This document shows positions 14,968 to 24,295 of a stretch of DNA of 43,414 bases, in pieces. The stretch covers positions 1-43,414 of the IMG/VR virus record IMGVR_UViG_3300017989_000188; one strand, written 5' to 3'. The stretch's first letter is position 1, and the number at the start of each line of letters is the position of its first letter. The position numbers and the translations under genes were made by a program. The stretch is from a virus. The notes beneath the pieces were generated by a model. The model made no database searches and was not told where the DNA came from. It worked only from the letters and a program-made list of their open reading frames with translations.

Positions 14968-15456
14968 ATGTCGTACCCTTATCCGCATCGAAATCGCCCG
15001 CAGGGGGATCCGGTTGAGATCCACAAGTTGGGCGAGGATGCTGGCGGCGGAACCGCTTTTACTGCGGCGCTGACTACCACCGGCGTCGTGCAGACGATCA
15101 ACCTGCCGTATAACGCTTGGCGATGTGGCGGCGCTTTCTGGGCTACCAACAACGATGCCGCGCTAACTATCAAGGTGCGTCCTTGGGTTGACCACGCGCA
15201 TACGGTTCTTGGCAATGCGCTGGCTATGACTGAGCCCGGTTCGGCTGCTGCGGTTACTGGGCTGTCGATTGCTGCACAGACGGAAACCGCCGGTGTAGTG
15301 TTCGAGGTCATCTCGGCGACTGGTGCGCTGGCCTATTTGCAGCCAGGGCATAACATCTTCGTGCACGGACTCCAGGTCGCCGTAACGGCGGTCACTGCCC
15401 TCACCAACACTGATGGCACTTACGATTGGGAATTTGTCGCAGTGCCGGAGGTCTAA
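14968..15456 (+). CDS. Small virion protein, 162 aa
   Basis: The start is ATG 14968 behind AGGAGA. The protein begins MSYPYPHRNRPQGDP and is beta-rich with several Thr/Ala/Gly strands and no membrane segment. Codon use and spacing match its neighbours, and it sits between the spike and the stopper gene. It is likely a minor head or tail component. No family recognised. Confidence 0.68.
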   Translation: MSYPYPHRNRPQGDPVEIHKLGEDAGGGTAFTAALTTTGVVQTINLPYNAWRCGGAFWATNNDAALTIKVRPWVDHAHTVLGNALAMTEPGSAAAVTGLSIAAQTETAGVVFEVISATGALAYLQPGHNIFVHGLQVAVTAVTALTNTDGTYDWEFVAVPEV

Positions 15457-15457
15457 T

Positions 15458-16450
15458 ATGATTACCGGATTGGAACTCATCAATGAGGTGGAGGACCGCC
15501 TAGGTTGGCGTCAAACCAGTTCGCTGGACGACGATCTGCGGCCAGATTCGCGCAAGATGCTGCGACTGCTGAACCGCGTACTCAAGTCCATCCAGCGGCT
15601 GGACGACTGGCCGCTGCTGCGTGTGGATGCCGAGCTGACCACTGTTGCCACAATCTCGGCCCAGGACTATCTGGCGCTGGAGAACGGCAGCACGACCTTT
15701 GCGGCGGGTGCGTCCACCGACGACACGCTACAGTTCACCGATGAGATGGTGGGCCGCGGCGTCCAGATCGGCGCCGAAAGCACCGTCTACCGCATCGTGT
15801 CCGTCGAATCGCCAACCTCCTGCACGCTGAATAAGGCGTGGATCGGGGATGACATCGACGATGTGCTGACCGACTACACCATCGGCCAGGACCAGTACGC
15901 GCTGCCCTCAGACTTCGACCGCCCGGCGGGTGGCTGGGATAACTTCCTGGACGCGCACGGCATGGCGCCCATTGGGCCCGACGACTTCAAGAAGATTCGC
16001 ATGCGCCGCGGCGGCAGCATGCTGGTCCAGAATCCCGAGGTGTTCACCATCTACGGGCTGACCCAGTTCAACTACCAGCAGGTTTTGCACGTTGATCCGT
16101 GGCCGTATGAAGTGCAGATCCTGAGCTACGCATACTACCGAAACCACCCAGAGATCGACTCTGATAACGACCGCATTCTGCTGCCCGCCACGAAGCTGGA
16201 CGCGGTGATCGAGGGCATGCTGTACCTGGCCACGCGGGACTACACCGACGACGCCAAGGTGCAGATTGTCATGGCCGACTTCATGCGGTCTCTCAACAGT
16301 GCTGGCGGATCACCGGGCGAGACAGAGCAGCGCATGCAGTTGTCGCCCAACATGCGTCACAAATTCCAGCGTCGCAGCCAGTGGGGGCGGGGCATGCGCG
16401 TAAACTGGGGTTCGCTGTTTGACCGATCTAACCGAGTAGGATTTCCCTAA
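15458..16450 (+). CDS. Head-tail adaptor / stopper (podoviral tail accessory protein)
   Basis: This 330-residue protein starts at ATG 15458 with GGAGG upstream; an in-frame start 45 nt earlier lies inside the previous gene. The N-terminal helices (ELINEVEDRLGWRQ and LRLLNRVLKSIQRL) are typical of proteins that bind the portal in podoviruses, the position held by tail tubular protein A in T7-like phages and gp4 in P22-like phages. The middle is beta-rich. It overlaps the nozzle gene by TAATG, matching the classic adaptor-nozzle pair. Confidence 0.82.
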   Translation: MITGLELINEVEDRLGWRQTSSLDDDLRPDSRKMLRLLNRVLKSIQRLDDWPLLRVDAELTTVATISAQDYLALENGSTTFAAGASTDDTLQFTDEMVGRGVQIGAESTVYRIVSVESPTSCTLNKAWIGDDIDDVLTDYTIGQDQYALPSDFDRPAGGWDNFLDAHGMAPIGPDDFKKIRMRRGGSMLVQNPEVFTIYGLTQFNYQQVLHVDPWPYEVQILSYAYYRNHPEIDSDNDRILLPATKLDAVIEGMLYLATRDYTDDAKVQIVMADFMRSLNSAGGSPGETEQRMQLSPNMRHKFQRRSQWGRGMRVNWGSLFDRSNRVGFP

Positions 16451-18621
16451 TGCCTGTTATGAGACAAGTCATTCGGGTCAACCCCGCGCGCACGGGACTG
16501 GCCACTGCCGGAAAGCAGGGAGTAATCGACGAAACCCAGCTCTGGCAGGCAAAGAACATCAGCGTCGACCTGGACGGCGGTCTCATGAAGCGGCCTGGCA
16601 TCGAACAGACCGGGCAGGCGCTCAAGTATCCGGCTGGGGACGTAACGTTCAACAGCTTGCTGCACGATCTGGTGGCGTGGGTGTCCTACGCCTCCAGCGG
16701 CTACGTGTCGGCAACGGCTACCAGCGGCGTCTGGCGCACAGTCATCGAGCCCAATTCGGGCGCAGCCGAGACTGCGACCTACGGAGCTGTGGCCGGAGAG
16801 AGTGCGTCGGAGGAGTTCGGCGTCCGGTGGGTGCACCGTCTTGCGGACATGCAGGACGGGCAGTGGTACGAAGTGAAGGCGCGTGCGCGCACGTCTGACT
16901 CGTACTACGGGATTCGGGTATACGACACCGGAATTTACGCCTATACCGGCTCGTGGGCCCAGGTCTACGCGTTCGACTTCCAGGGCAAGGGACCACAGTC
17001 TCTCGAAATGCGTTGGGACGGAACGGACCTTACAGTCTATCTGGCCGACGCGCTGGTCTACACGCAGACCGGGCCCAGCGCCATCACCGAAGTTAGTGGC
17101 GACACCAACATCGAATTTACGTTCGAGGCCAACTACGCCAAGCTGTCAGTGCTATACCTGCATGACATTCAGATGGGCACCGGCACTTCGCCGTTTGGCT
17201 ACAGCAAGTTGGTAGACGGCATAGACTACGAGCTGGTGTCTGATGACAACGTTCTGCGTCGGCGGCTGGTCGCTGCCACGAGCAGGCGGCTATACGTAGA
17301 CTACGATCTGCGAGGCATCTGGGTTCCAGTGATGGAGCTGGATGGTGACTCGCTGCACCTAACAAAATTTGGCGACCAGCTAATCATTTTCGACAGCGGC
17401 AAGGTGTACTCCTGGGCAACCAGCGGAGAACCTGAGCTGCTGGATGACGCGCCGCAGGTGCGGTTTGGTGGGGAGTACAAAAAGCGCCTGTTCGCCAGTG
17501 GTGACCGGCGCCACCCGCGCCGCGTGTATTTCACTGCGGCCAACCAGCCCAACGTCTGGTTCAGCACTGAGGACGACGCCAGCGGCGAGGAGACGATCGA
17601 CGAGGTTCTGGACGCGGGCTTCATCAATGCGCCCGGCCAGGACGGCGGCGTTGTCACGGCGGTGTGGGGCGACTTCTACGGCACCTGCATCTTCACGACG
17701 GCTACCGGAATCGGACGCGTTAGCGGGTCTAGTCCGTTGTCGTTCAGCGTTGAACACGTGTCTGCCAGTGACGGAGCGGCCGGTCCGCGCTGCATGGCAA
17801 GAGTTGGAAATGATTTGTGGATCCTGGGGCAGCGCGGCGTCACGACGCTGCGTACGGTCATCGAGTACGGTGACCTGCAAACTTCTAACCCCAGTGCCAC
17901 CATCGCTGACATGTGGACGCCGTTCCCGAACAGCACCATCCGAGTTGACTTGAAGCGCCTGTCTGGCGCCAAGATGGCCTGGAGCCCAACCGAGGGCCTG
18001 GTGTACATGTGCTTCCGCCCAGTTGGTCGCACGGATAACGACACCATCTACGTCTACTCGATGCTGAATAATGCGTGGTATGGGCCTTGGACCAGCGATA
18101 GTACGTTTGTACAAAGCGTTGTCATCGACACGCCGACCGCGTATACCACAATGCATGGCACCGCAGACGGCAAGGTTGGGCTGGCCAGCCAGTATAAGAA
18201 GAGTGACTACGGCGTGGCGTACACTGCCACCATCGAGTCCGCTCTGCTGTCTGGACGTTCACTGGATCCGGGCCTCACGTCCAGGCCAAAGAGGTGGCGA
18301 GAGCTGCTTGTCTTCCTGGCGCCCAAGGGAAACTGGGATCTAGACATTCGCTGGACGGTTGACCAAGAGGACCGCGAGACAACTACCGAATCCCAGAACC
18401 AGTACAATCTGCCAGTTCTCGGTGACGACTTCCGGCTTACCACTAAGGACGGCAAGCTGGCCTCTCGCCAGTTAATCAACCACATCGCTGTCAAGCTGGA
18501 CATGCGCGGCCACTTCTTCAAGTTCGACTTGAGTACGGCTGACGACTACATCAACGAAGATTTCGTGCTGCACGGCTTCGATGTCGAGTTCATGATTGAT
18601 TCGGATGAGGAGAACGAATAA
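16450..18621 (+). CDS. Tail nozzle protein (tail tubular B-like)
   Basis: This 723-residue protein starts at ATG 16450, overlapping the adaptor stop. The opening IRVNPARTGLATAGKQGVID followed by NISVDLDGGLMKRPG is the hallmark of podoviral nozzle proteins, which form the hexameric tip of the short tail. Residues about 60-230 look like an inserted jelly-roll (lamin-G/concanavalin-like) domain rich in aromatic beta strands, then the beta-propeller-like nozzle resumes (RRLYVDYDLRGIWVPV). The C-terminal part ends in acidic residues. The length is close to the T7 homologue. Confidence 0.85.
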   Translation: MPVMRQVIRVNPARTGLATAGKQGVIDETQLWQAKNISVDLDGGLMKRPGIEQTGQALKYPAGDVTFNSLLHDLVAWVSYASSGYVSATATSGVWRTVIEPNSGAAETATYGAVAGESASEEFGVRWVHRLADMQDGQWYEVKARARTSDSYYGIRVYDTGIYAYTGSWAQVYAFDFQGKGPQSLEMRWDGTDLTVYLADALVYTQTGPSAITEVSGDTNIEFTFEANYAKLSVLYLHDIQMGTGTSPFGYSKLVDGIDYELVSDDNVLRRRLVAATSRRLYVDYDLRGIWVPVMELDGDSLHLTKFGDQLIIFDSGKVYSWATSGEPELLDDAPQVRFGGEYKKRLFASGDRRHPRRVYFTAANQPNVWFSTEDDASGEETIDEVLDAGFINAPGQDGGVVTAVWGDFYGTCIFTTATGIGRVSGSSPLSFSVEHVSASDGAAGPRCMARVGNDLWILGQRGVTTLRTVIEYGDLQTSNPSATIADMWTPFPNSTIRVDLKRLSGAKMAWSPTEGLVYMCFRPVGRTDNDTIYVYSMLNNAWYGPWTSDSTFVQSVVIDTPTAYTTMHGTADGKVGLASQYKKSDYGVAYTATIESALLSGRSLDPGLTSRPKRWRELLVFLAPKGNWDLDIRWTVDQEDRETTTESQNQYNLPVLGDDFRLTTKDGKLASRQLINHIAVKLDMRGHFFKFDLSTADDYINEDFVLHGFDVEFMIDSDEENE

Positions 18622-20225
18622 TGGCTATCACCTTTCCGACGTTTGAGGATACCGAAATCCTAACTGCGGAGAAGTTGAACGCCTGGGTCGCCAGTCTGCA
18701 AGACAAGTTCGACTCGGGATTCGGCAGCACGGATATCAACTGGCCGCTGGTGGCCGAAGACAACCTGGTGATGGGAACCGGTGCGTCTGGCTTTGAAATT
18801 ACCGGCGGCACCAAAATTCTGAAACTTGTTAACGCCGCGGCGTACGATACGCTGGCGGCGGCTGTTGCGGCGGCTGGGACCAGTGGTTGTGTGTTCGTCC
18901 CTCCCAACACCACAATCACCACTGACGGTGTGACGCTCGGAGCGGGCGTATCCATCATCGGTGCCGGTCCCAGCTCCGTAATCCGCGCCAACGCGGGCGC
19001 TAGTTACGTGGTGCGAACCACAGACGGCGGCACCAGCGCGGTGGCGAACCTGGTCATCGACGGCAACGACGGCACCGCTACTGCGGCCGGGCTGTTGCTC
19101 GTCGGCCAGTTGAACAGTTTTGTGCACAACGTGCGCTTTTACCGTTGCGGCCTGAATGCGGTGAAGCTATCCGAGCTGTGTGATATGGTAACCATCAACG
19201 GTTGCCTGTTCGACGGCGGATCCGACGACCACATCGTTGGCGACAACTTGTCGGGTCTGACCATCACCGGTTGCGTGTCCGAAGACGCCAGCGGCAAGGC
19301 CATTAACCTGACGGCTGCCAGTGCTGGATCGGCAATCCGCGGCGTGACCATCAGCGGCAACTCATTCCGTGGCCAGTCTGAGGAAGCTATTTTGGTGGCC
19401 GGTAACGGCGGGTACAGCGCTAACTTCGAGAACATCGTGGTTACTGGCAACGCCGTGGATGGGGCCAGCGCCGCAAGTAATGGCGCAATCGTGGTTGGAA
19501 CTGCGGCCGGTCCGATGCAGGACGTGATCATCACGGGCAACCAGCTATCGAATGCTGGGCACGACGGCATCCAGTTCTACGCGCAGCGCGCGCACGTGCA
19601 GGGAAACAACGCGCAGGATGTTGGGCGGCACGGCTGCAACTGCACCAGCTCGGCGTACGCTACAGTGGAAGGCAACAACTTCCAGGGCGCCACGCAGATC
19701 GGCATTGCGGCCACGAACGCTGGCACCGATGTGGCGCTGCTTGCCAACAACGTGCTTAACTGCAATACGGCAATCACGTTTCCGCCAGACGGATATCACC
19801 GCGCCAATGAGGGTGCGTTCGGCGCTGGGGACGTTCTGTACGCCAGCTCCGGCACGGTAACGATTCCGGCTAACTGCCTGAGCGTCGGTGACACTGTAGA
19901 CGTCAAAGTGTTGGCTACTGTTACCGCGGGCGCAGGCGACACGTTCTTGGTGCGAATTGCTGGTGACACGGTTGGCAGTATTGCCGTAGACGGATCAGAT
20001 CCAGGTGAAATCTGGGTCAATGTCAGCGGCATCGTCACTGGCAGCACCACAATGAGTTGTGTGGCGCAGGCCATTTCCGAGTCTGGTTCCGACAGCATCG
20101 GTGGCTCTTACACAACCGCCAGCATAACAAGAACCGCCGCCATCACTATCGATACCTCCAACAGCGGGGCCAGTATTACAAAGCGCGGCATGTTTGTCCG
20201 CCTGGGTCGCGGCGATATTCAGTAG
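18621..20225 (+). CDS. Parallel beta-helix tailspike
   Basis: This 534-residue protein overlaps the nozzle stop (TAATG). The first 60 residues (MAITFPTFEDTEILTAEKLN) look like a virion-binding head. From about residue 70 the protein is a right-handed beta helix with repeated rungs such as VTLGAGVSIIGAG, LVIDGNDGT and DVIITGNQLS. The last 130 residues form a separate beta domain. Such spikes bind and often cleave surface polysaccharide, but I cannot name catalytic residues by eye. Together with the gene at 13009 it gives two beta-helix receptor candidates. Confidence 0.83.
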   Translation: MAITFPTFEDTEILTAEKLNAWVASLQDKFDSGFGSTDINWPLVAEDNLVMGTGASGFEITGGTKILKLVNAAAYDTLAAAVAAAGTSGCVFVPPNTTITTDGVTLGAGVSIIGAGPSSVIRANAGASYVVRTTDGGTSAVANLVIDGNDGTATAAGLLLVGQLNSFVHNVRFYRCGLNAVKLSELCDMVTINGCLFDGGSDDHIVGDNLSGLTITGCVSEDASGKAINLTAASAGSAIRGVTISGNSFRGQSEEAILVAGNGGYSANFENIVVTGNAVDGASAASNGAIVVGTAAGPMQDVIITGNQLSNAGHDGIQFYAQRAHVQGNNAQDVGRHGCNCTSSAYATVEGNNFQGATQIGIAATNAGTDVALLANNVLNCNTAITFPPDGYHRANEGAFGAGDVLYASSGTVTIPANCLSVGDTVDVKVLATVTAGAGDTFLVRIAGDTVGSIAVDGSDPGEIWVNVSGIVTGSTTMSCVAQAISESGSDSIGGSYTTASITRTAAITIDTSNSGASITKRGMFVRLGRGDIQ

Positions 20226-20233
20226 GAGAGAGC

Positions 20234-22291
20234 ATGAAGCGCCTCTTTGCCACAGACGACATCAACCTCCAGGGTCACCACATTGTGGACTGGCGTTGGC
20301 TGGAAGATCTGCCCGTTACCGGTGCGTCTGATGGCCAGGTCATCGCGTATATAGACGGCAAGGTGCAGTGGGCTACGGTGTCCGGTACTGGCACCGTGGC
20401 CGTGACGTGGGGCGATATTGCCGACAAGCCTGCGGTGTTTGCGCCAGACACGCACACACATACTCTAGCTGAAATCACCGACTATGTGGCGCCCGATGTG
20501 GGCGTCACAACCGTCACTGCTGGGACCGGCATCAACCTGAGCACCAGCACCGGTGCAGTGACTGTGACCTGCGACTTGACGTGGAGCGAACTGGCGGACA
20601 AGCCGGTTGAGTTCCCTCCCGCAGACCACACGCACAGCATCACCGACCTGACAGACTACAATGCCATCACGGCGCTTAACGCCGGTACCAATATCGAAGT
20701 CAATGGCGCCACCATCAGCGTAGTTGCCACGCCAACGTTTTCTGATATTAATGTTGATAGCATCAGCGCCAGTGGAAACCTGATCATCGACGGCAATATT
20801 GATATCGGTGGCGACATCGGGTTCTCGGTTGGCGGTGCTATCACCGGAGCCACCACCATTACTGGTGACAAGCTGGTGTCGACTGCGGATATTAGCGCGG
20901 TAGACGATGTTACGGCCAACAACGCCGCATACTTCATGGGCGGTGACCGTCGCGGCTATGGGGTCCAGGCAGATGCGTTCGGTGGAGCATGGGCAAGAGG
21001 CCTGTACTTCTACAATGGTGGCACAATCCTTGGTGCGCACTACGGCTATGGCACTGCTGCGGGCGTGCTCACTCGTATGGGTATCGCGCCAGAATTTAAC
21101 AGCGCGACCGGGCTGCACGTCGACGTTATCAACAACCGTGTTGGTATCGGCGTAGCCACGCCCAGCCGAACGCTAGACGTGAACGGTACGGCACTGGTGC
21201 AGGGCAATGTGCAGATCGACGGCTTCGTCGCTGTCAACTACTCGGGCCCTGACTCTGATGGCGTAATCTACTTCTACGAAGACGGCAGCACATCTGGCGC
21301 CGAGATCCGCTTCGATGATAGCGCCGACGAGTTTGCTATCGACCACCGATTGCGTGCTAGTGTTGGCACTGACAACTTGGCGCTTGCACTTGTCAGTACG
21401 GACGTCAATGTCCAGGTTCAGATGGTGGACTCTGGAGGATATGCCAATATCACCCAGAGTTCGGGCGACCTCTTCCTGCAACCGGGCGGCGCAGCCGCAT
21501 TTGGTGCATTCGGCAGCGGCAATACGCGCTCATACGGACAGCACACCGTAGATTCTACGCTGGTGGCAGACACCGGTGAGTTCTCTGGGGCGCTGTCTGT
21601 AGACACCGGCACGGAAGTTGGCGCACGCATTGCAGAGTTTCTGACAGACAACCAAGACGGCACAATTCGCATCGGCCAGTCTGGCCAGGAGAACTACGGG
21701 TTCTACTGGAAATACATGGGCACCGGTAGCGGCAACAACAATTCTCTAGAATTCTATTCAGAGAACGAGACCGGCGCTGACATCAAAATCTGGGATGTCC
21801 TGCAAGACGGCATCATGAACTGGTACACCGATCAGGTTATCAGTGGAAGTGTGTCCGTGACGGGAGAGATCGCAGACGGCCTGGTTGCTGACCAAGGCTC
21901 TGACACATCGTCTACCACTACAGCGCTGGCCGATACGTCGGTGTCCGTACCAGTTGAGGCCAACGCACGATACATGGTTGACATGCTGTTGGTGGCGGGT
22001 GGAACCAACACGCTGGCGCCTCCGGCCCAGCTCATGTGGAGTGTCCCAACGGGTACTGCGTTCTTGTGGCACGAGGGACTCCAGGATGCTGGACAGACTC
22101 CGCGCACCGCAGCCAGCAAAGCCATCATAGAAACTAATGGCGGCACTGACGTGCTGCATCGGGTGGCAGGTATTCTGACTACAGCGTCCACCGCAGGAAA
22201 TCTCACAGCGCGCTGGGCGCAAAACGTTGCCAGCGCACATGCCGTCATTCTTCGGGAGGAAACTTCCATCTCGTTGAGGCGAATCGACTAG
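20234..22291 (+). CDS. Tail fibre protein
   Basis: This 685-residue protein starts at ATG 20234 behind GGAGAG; the ORF is open further upstream, but that part overlaps the spike gene. The N-terminus (MKRLFATDDINLQGHHIVD) is followed by the fibre motif HTHTLAEITDY and its repeat DHTHSITDLTDY near residues 75 and 135. HxH motifs of this kind often bind metal in trimeric fibres. Beta-rich repeats follow, with a knob-like C-terminus that probably carries receptor binding. The beta-rich C-terminal portion lacks an obvious chaperone domain. Confidence 0.82.
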   Translation: MKRLFATDDINLQGHHIVDWRWLEDLPVTGASDGQVIAYIDGKVQWATVSGTGTVAVTWGDIADKPAVFAPDTHTHTLAEITDYVAPDVGVTTVTAGTGINLSTSTGAVTVTCDLTWSELADKPVEFPPADHTHSITDLTDYNAITALNAGTNIEVNGATISVVATPTFSDINVDSISASGNLIIDGNIDIGGDIGFSVGGAITGATTITGDKLVSTADISAVDDVTANNAAYFMGGDRRGYGVQADAFGGAWARGLYFYNGGTILGAHYGYGTAAGVLTRMGIAPEFNSATGLHVDVINNRVGIGVATPSRTLDVNGTALVQGNVQIDGFVAVNYSGPDSDGVIYFYEDGSTSGAEIRFDDSADEFAIDHRLRASVGTDNLALALVSTDVNVQVQMVDSGGYANITQSSGDLFLQPGGAAAFGAFGSGNTRSYGQHTVDSTLVADTGEFSGALSVDTGTEVGARIAEFLTDNQDGTIRIGQSGQENYGFYWKYMGTGSGNNNSLEFYSENETGADIKIWDVLQDGIMNWYTDQVISGSVSVTGEIADGLVADQGSDTSSTTTALADTSVSVPVEANARYMVDMLLVAGGTNTLAPPAQLMWSVPTGTAFLWHEGLQDAGQTPRTAASKAIIETNGGTDVLHRVAGILTTASTAGNLTARWAQNVASAHAVILREETSISLRRID

Positions 22292-22299
22292 GAGACATC

Positions 22300-22896
22300 A
22301 TGGGTGACCAGCAAGTTACATCTACCAACCAAGTTGGGCCGCAGGGGCAGGAAGCACGCGATATTCTGCCGATGCTCCAGCAACTTGCGCAGCAGGCTGG
22401 CGTGGAGCTTGGCGATCTGAGCGATCTGGCCAGCGGTAATCTGCGCGCCACCGCGTCTGATCGCAACCTGGTTACAGAATCTGCCAATCTGGCAGCCGAT
22501 GTGGCGCGCCGCAATGCCGAGCGCGACTACCGCATGGTGCGCGGTCAGACCGAAGACGCCATACTTGGCCGTGGTCTGGACGAGAGCACGGTGGGCGCCA
22601 TCTTGGATGCCATCCAGGGCGGACAATACCAGACGCAACTAGCTAATATCGGTAGCCAGCAGCAGGGCCAGGTGGCGCAGGGTCTGATGACTATGCCGCT
22701 GCAACGCGCCGACGCGCAGATCAGCGCCAATCAGGCAATTCTCCAGCGCATCTTGGGCGCGTCCCAGGGCGTGCTTGGGTACGACATCCAGCAGCGTCTG
22801 GGCAACCAGGCCACTACGGAAACTCGTCCGTTTGACTGGGCTGCTATGGGACAAACTATTGGGCAAGGTGCCGCCGCTGTTGGCGGTGCGAGTTAA
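22300..22896 (+). CDS. Internal virion (ejection) protein, 198 aa
   Basis: The start is ATG 22300 behind AGGAGA. The protein is Gln/Ala-rich and helical (MLQQLAQQAGVELGDLSDL), with low aromatic content, as in small podoviral ejection proteins. It is the first of three consecutive genes of increasing size before the lysis genes, the same order as internal core proteins in T7-like phages. It would leave the capsid ahead of DNA and help build a trans-envelope channel. Assigned from order and composition. Confidence 0.7.
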   Translation: MGDQQVTSTNQVGPQGQEARDILPMLQQLAQQAGVELGDLSDLASGNLRATASDRNLVTESANLAADVARRNAERDYRMVRGQTEDAILGRGLDESTVGAILDAIQGGQYQTQLANIGSQQQGQVAQGLMTMPLQRADAQISANQAILQRILGASQGVLGYDIQQRLGNQATTETRPFDWAAMGQTIGQGAAAVGGAS

Positions 22897-22911
22897 TGGG
22901 GAGGGCAGCAC

Positions 22912-24294
22912 ATGGCTGAAACTAGACTAGACCGCGCTGCCGCACAGGAGCAGCAGTCTGATATCCTGGCCCGACGTACCGAAGGTGCTACTGGCGAGGG
23001 CCGAGACGTGCTGGACTACCTGCTGGCCAAGCAGCAAGAGGCAGAGGCGGCGCGTGGCCAGCGTGCCAGCTTCGGAGACCAGCTCACCAATCCGGCTGGC
23101 ATCGTGACCGGCATCGCATCGCTGTTGGCGGCTGCCTTCGGTGGCGCAGAAGGGGCCCAGGCGGCCGCAGGAGCGACGTCTGGTTACCTCCAGGGCGCAG
23201 CCCAAAATGTGCAGAACGAGCAAGCACGGCTCGACCAGGACGCCAAGGCGAAGCAGGAGGAGCTGGCAGACGCCCGCAACGCGCTGAACCTGGTGTACCA
23301 GGCCAATCCGGAGTCGTTTCTGGACGAGACTGGCAACATGATGGTGGATCCGGCCGTGCTGGGATATGCCATGACCGGCCTGCCAATCAGCATTGACCCC
23401 AGTACTCGACTCAAGCGCCGTGAGCGCACCGACGCCAAGGATGCACAGCTTGACGCTGCGTTCCAGGCATTTGCGCGCGCCACCGACAACGACGGACGTC
23501 GCGAGGCTATGGGTATCTGGAACCGTGTTGGCGGCTTTGAGTGGACCGACTCCGAAATGGACACCATGGCTGGGGCCGATTCACTACAGGGCTTCATGCA
23601 GAATATGCTGCCGTACGCGGATCTCGGCTCCCTGCTGGACGCTATGCTCCAGGTAGAAACGCTTGAAATCACGGACATGAGCGATGAGCGTCTGCGGCCC
23701 ATCTTCCAGGGCATTGCTGCGCGATCCGCTGGCGCGGGCGGCCATGTGCCGGAGAAGTGGGAGACAGCCGGTACGCTGATCACGTCATGGGTGCTGGAGG
23801 ACTACCCGGTCCGTAGCACGCTAACACCGCTGGAGCAGGCAGAGGGCGCGCTGGCCTCAGAGCCAGACTTGCTCATCGCCTACCAGAAGCAGTACGAAGA
23901 TCAGTTGTACGATGGCTCCAGTTTGACTCTGAAAGAATACACGAAGCTGTATACGGACATGGTCGCCAAAGCAGCATCACAGTCTGGCGGCATCGAGGCT
24001 ATGCTCAAGATTATCCCGCTAGACCGGTACGTCGAGCTCACGCGCAATAGCATAAATAAGAGCGTGAACGACCACCAGTTGATGACCGATGTCGATACTG
24101 CTACCCCAGTACTGGACCTGGTTGAGTATGCCCAGACATACGGAACTGCATGGGCAGGCCTGACTAAGGAACAGACTGAGGCTGTGTGGGCTGAGGCCGG
24201 TCGGCTGGTGAAGCTAACCGACAAGACGCCAGACCAGCTACAGGCCGCTATCGCAGAGTTTGTTGACAGCATGAAAATGCAGCCGGAGGAATAG
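22912..24294 (+). CDS. Internal virion (ejection) protein, 460 aa
   Basis: The start is ATG 22912 with GGGAGGG upstream. The N-terminal 150 residues are Ala/Gln-rich helix, with an alanine- and glycine-rich hydrophobic stretch (GIVTGIASLLAAAFGGAEGA) that could insert in a membrane. The rest is helical and acidic. It sits between a smaller and a much larger ejection-type gene and ends 1 nt before the next start. The role is inferred from context; no enzyme motif seen. Confidence 0.72.
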   Translation: MAETRLDRAAAQEQQSDILARRTEGATGEGRDVLDYLLAKQQEAEAARGQRASFGDQLTNPAGIVTGIASLLAAAFGGAEGAQAAAGATSGYLQGAAQNVQNEQARLDQDAKAKQEELADARNALNLVYQANPESFLDETGNMMVDPAVLGYAMTGLPISIDPSTRLKRRERTDAKDAQLDAAFQAFARATDNDGRREAMGIWNRVGGFEWTDSEMDTMAGADSLQGFMQNMLPYADLGSLLDAMLQVETLEITDMSDERLRPIFQGIAARSAGAGGHVPEKWETAGTLITSWVLEDYPVRSTLTPLEQAEGALASEPDLLIAYQKQYEDQLYDGSSLTLKEYTKLYTDMVAKAASQSGGIEAMLKIIPLDRYVELTRNSINKSVNDHQLMTDVDTATPVLDLVEYAQTYGTAWAGLTKEQTEAVWAEAGRLVKLTDKTPDQLQAAIAEFVDSMKMQPEE

Positions 24295-24295
24295 C

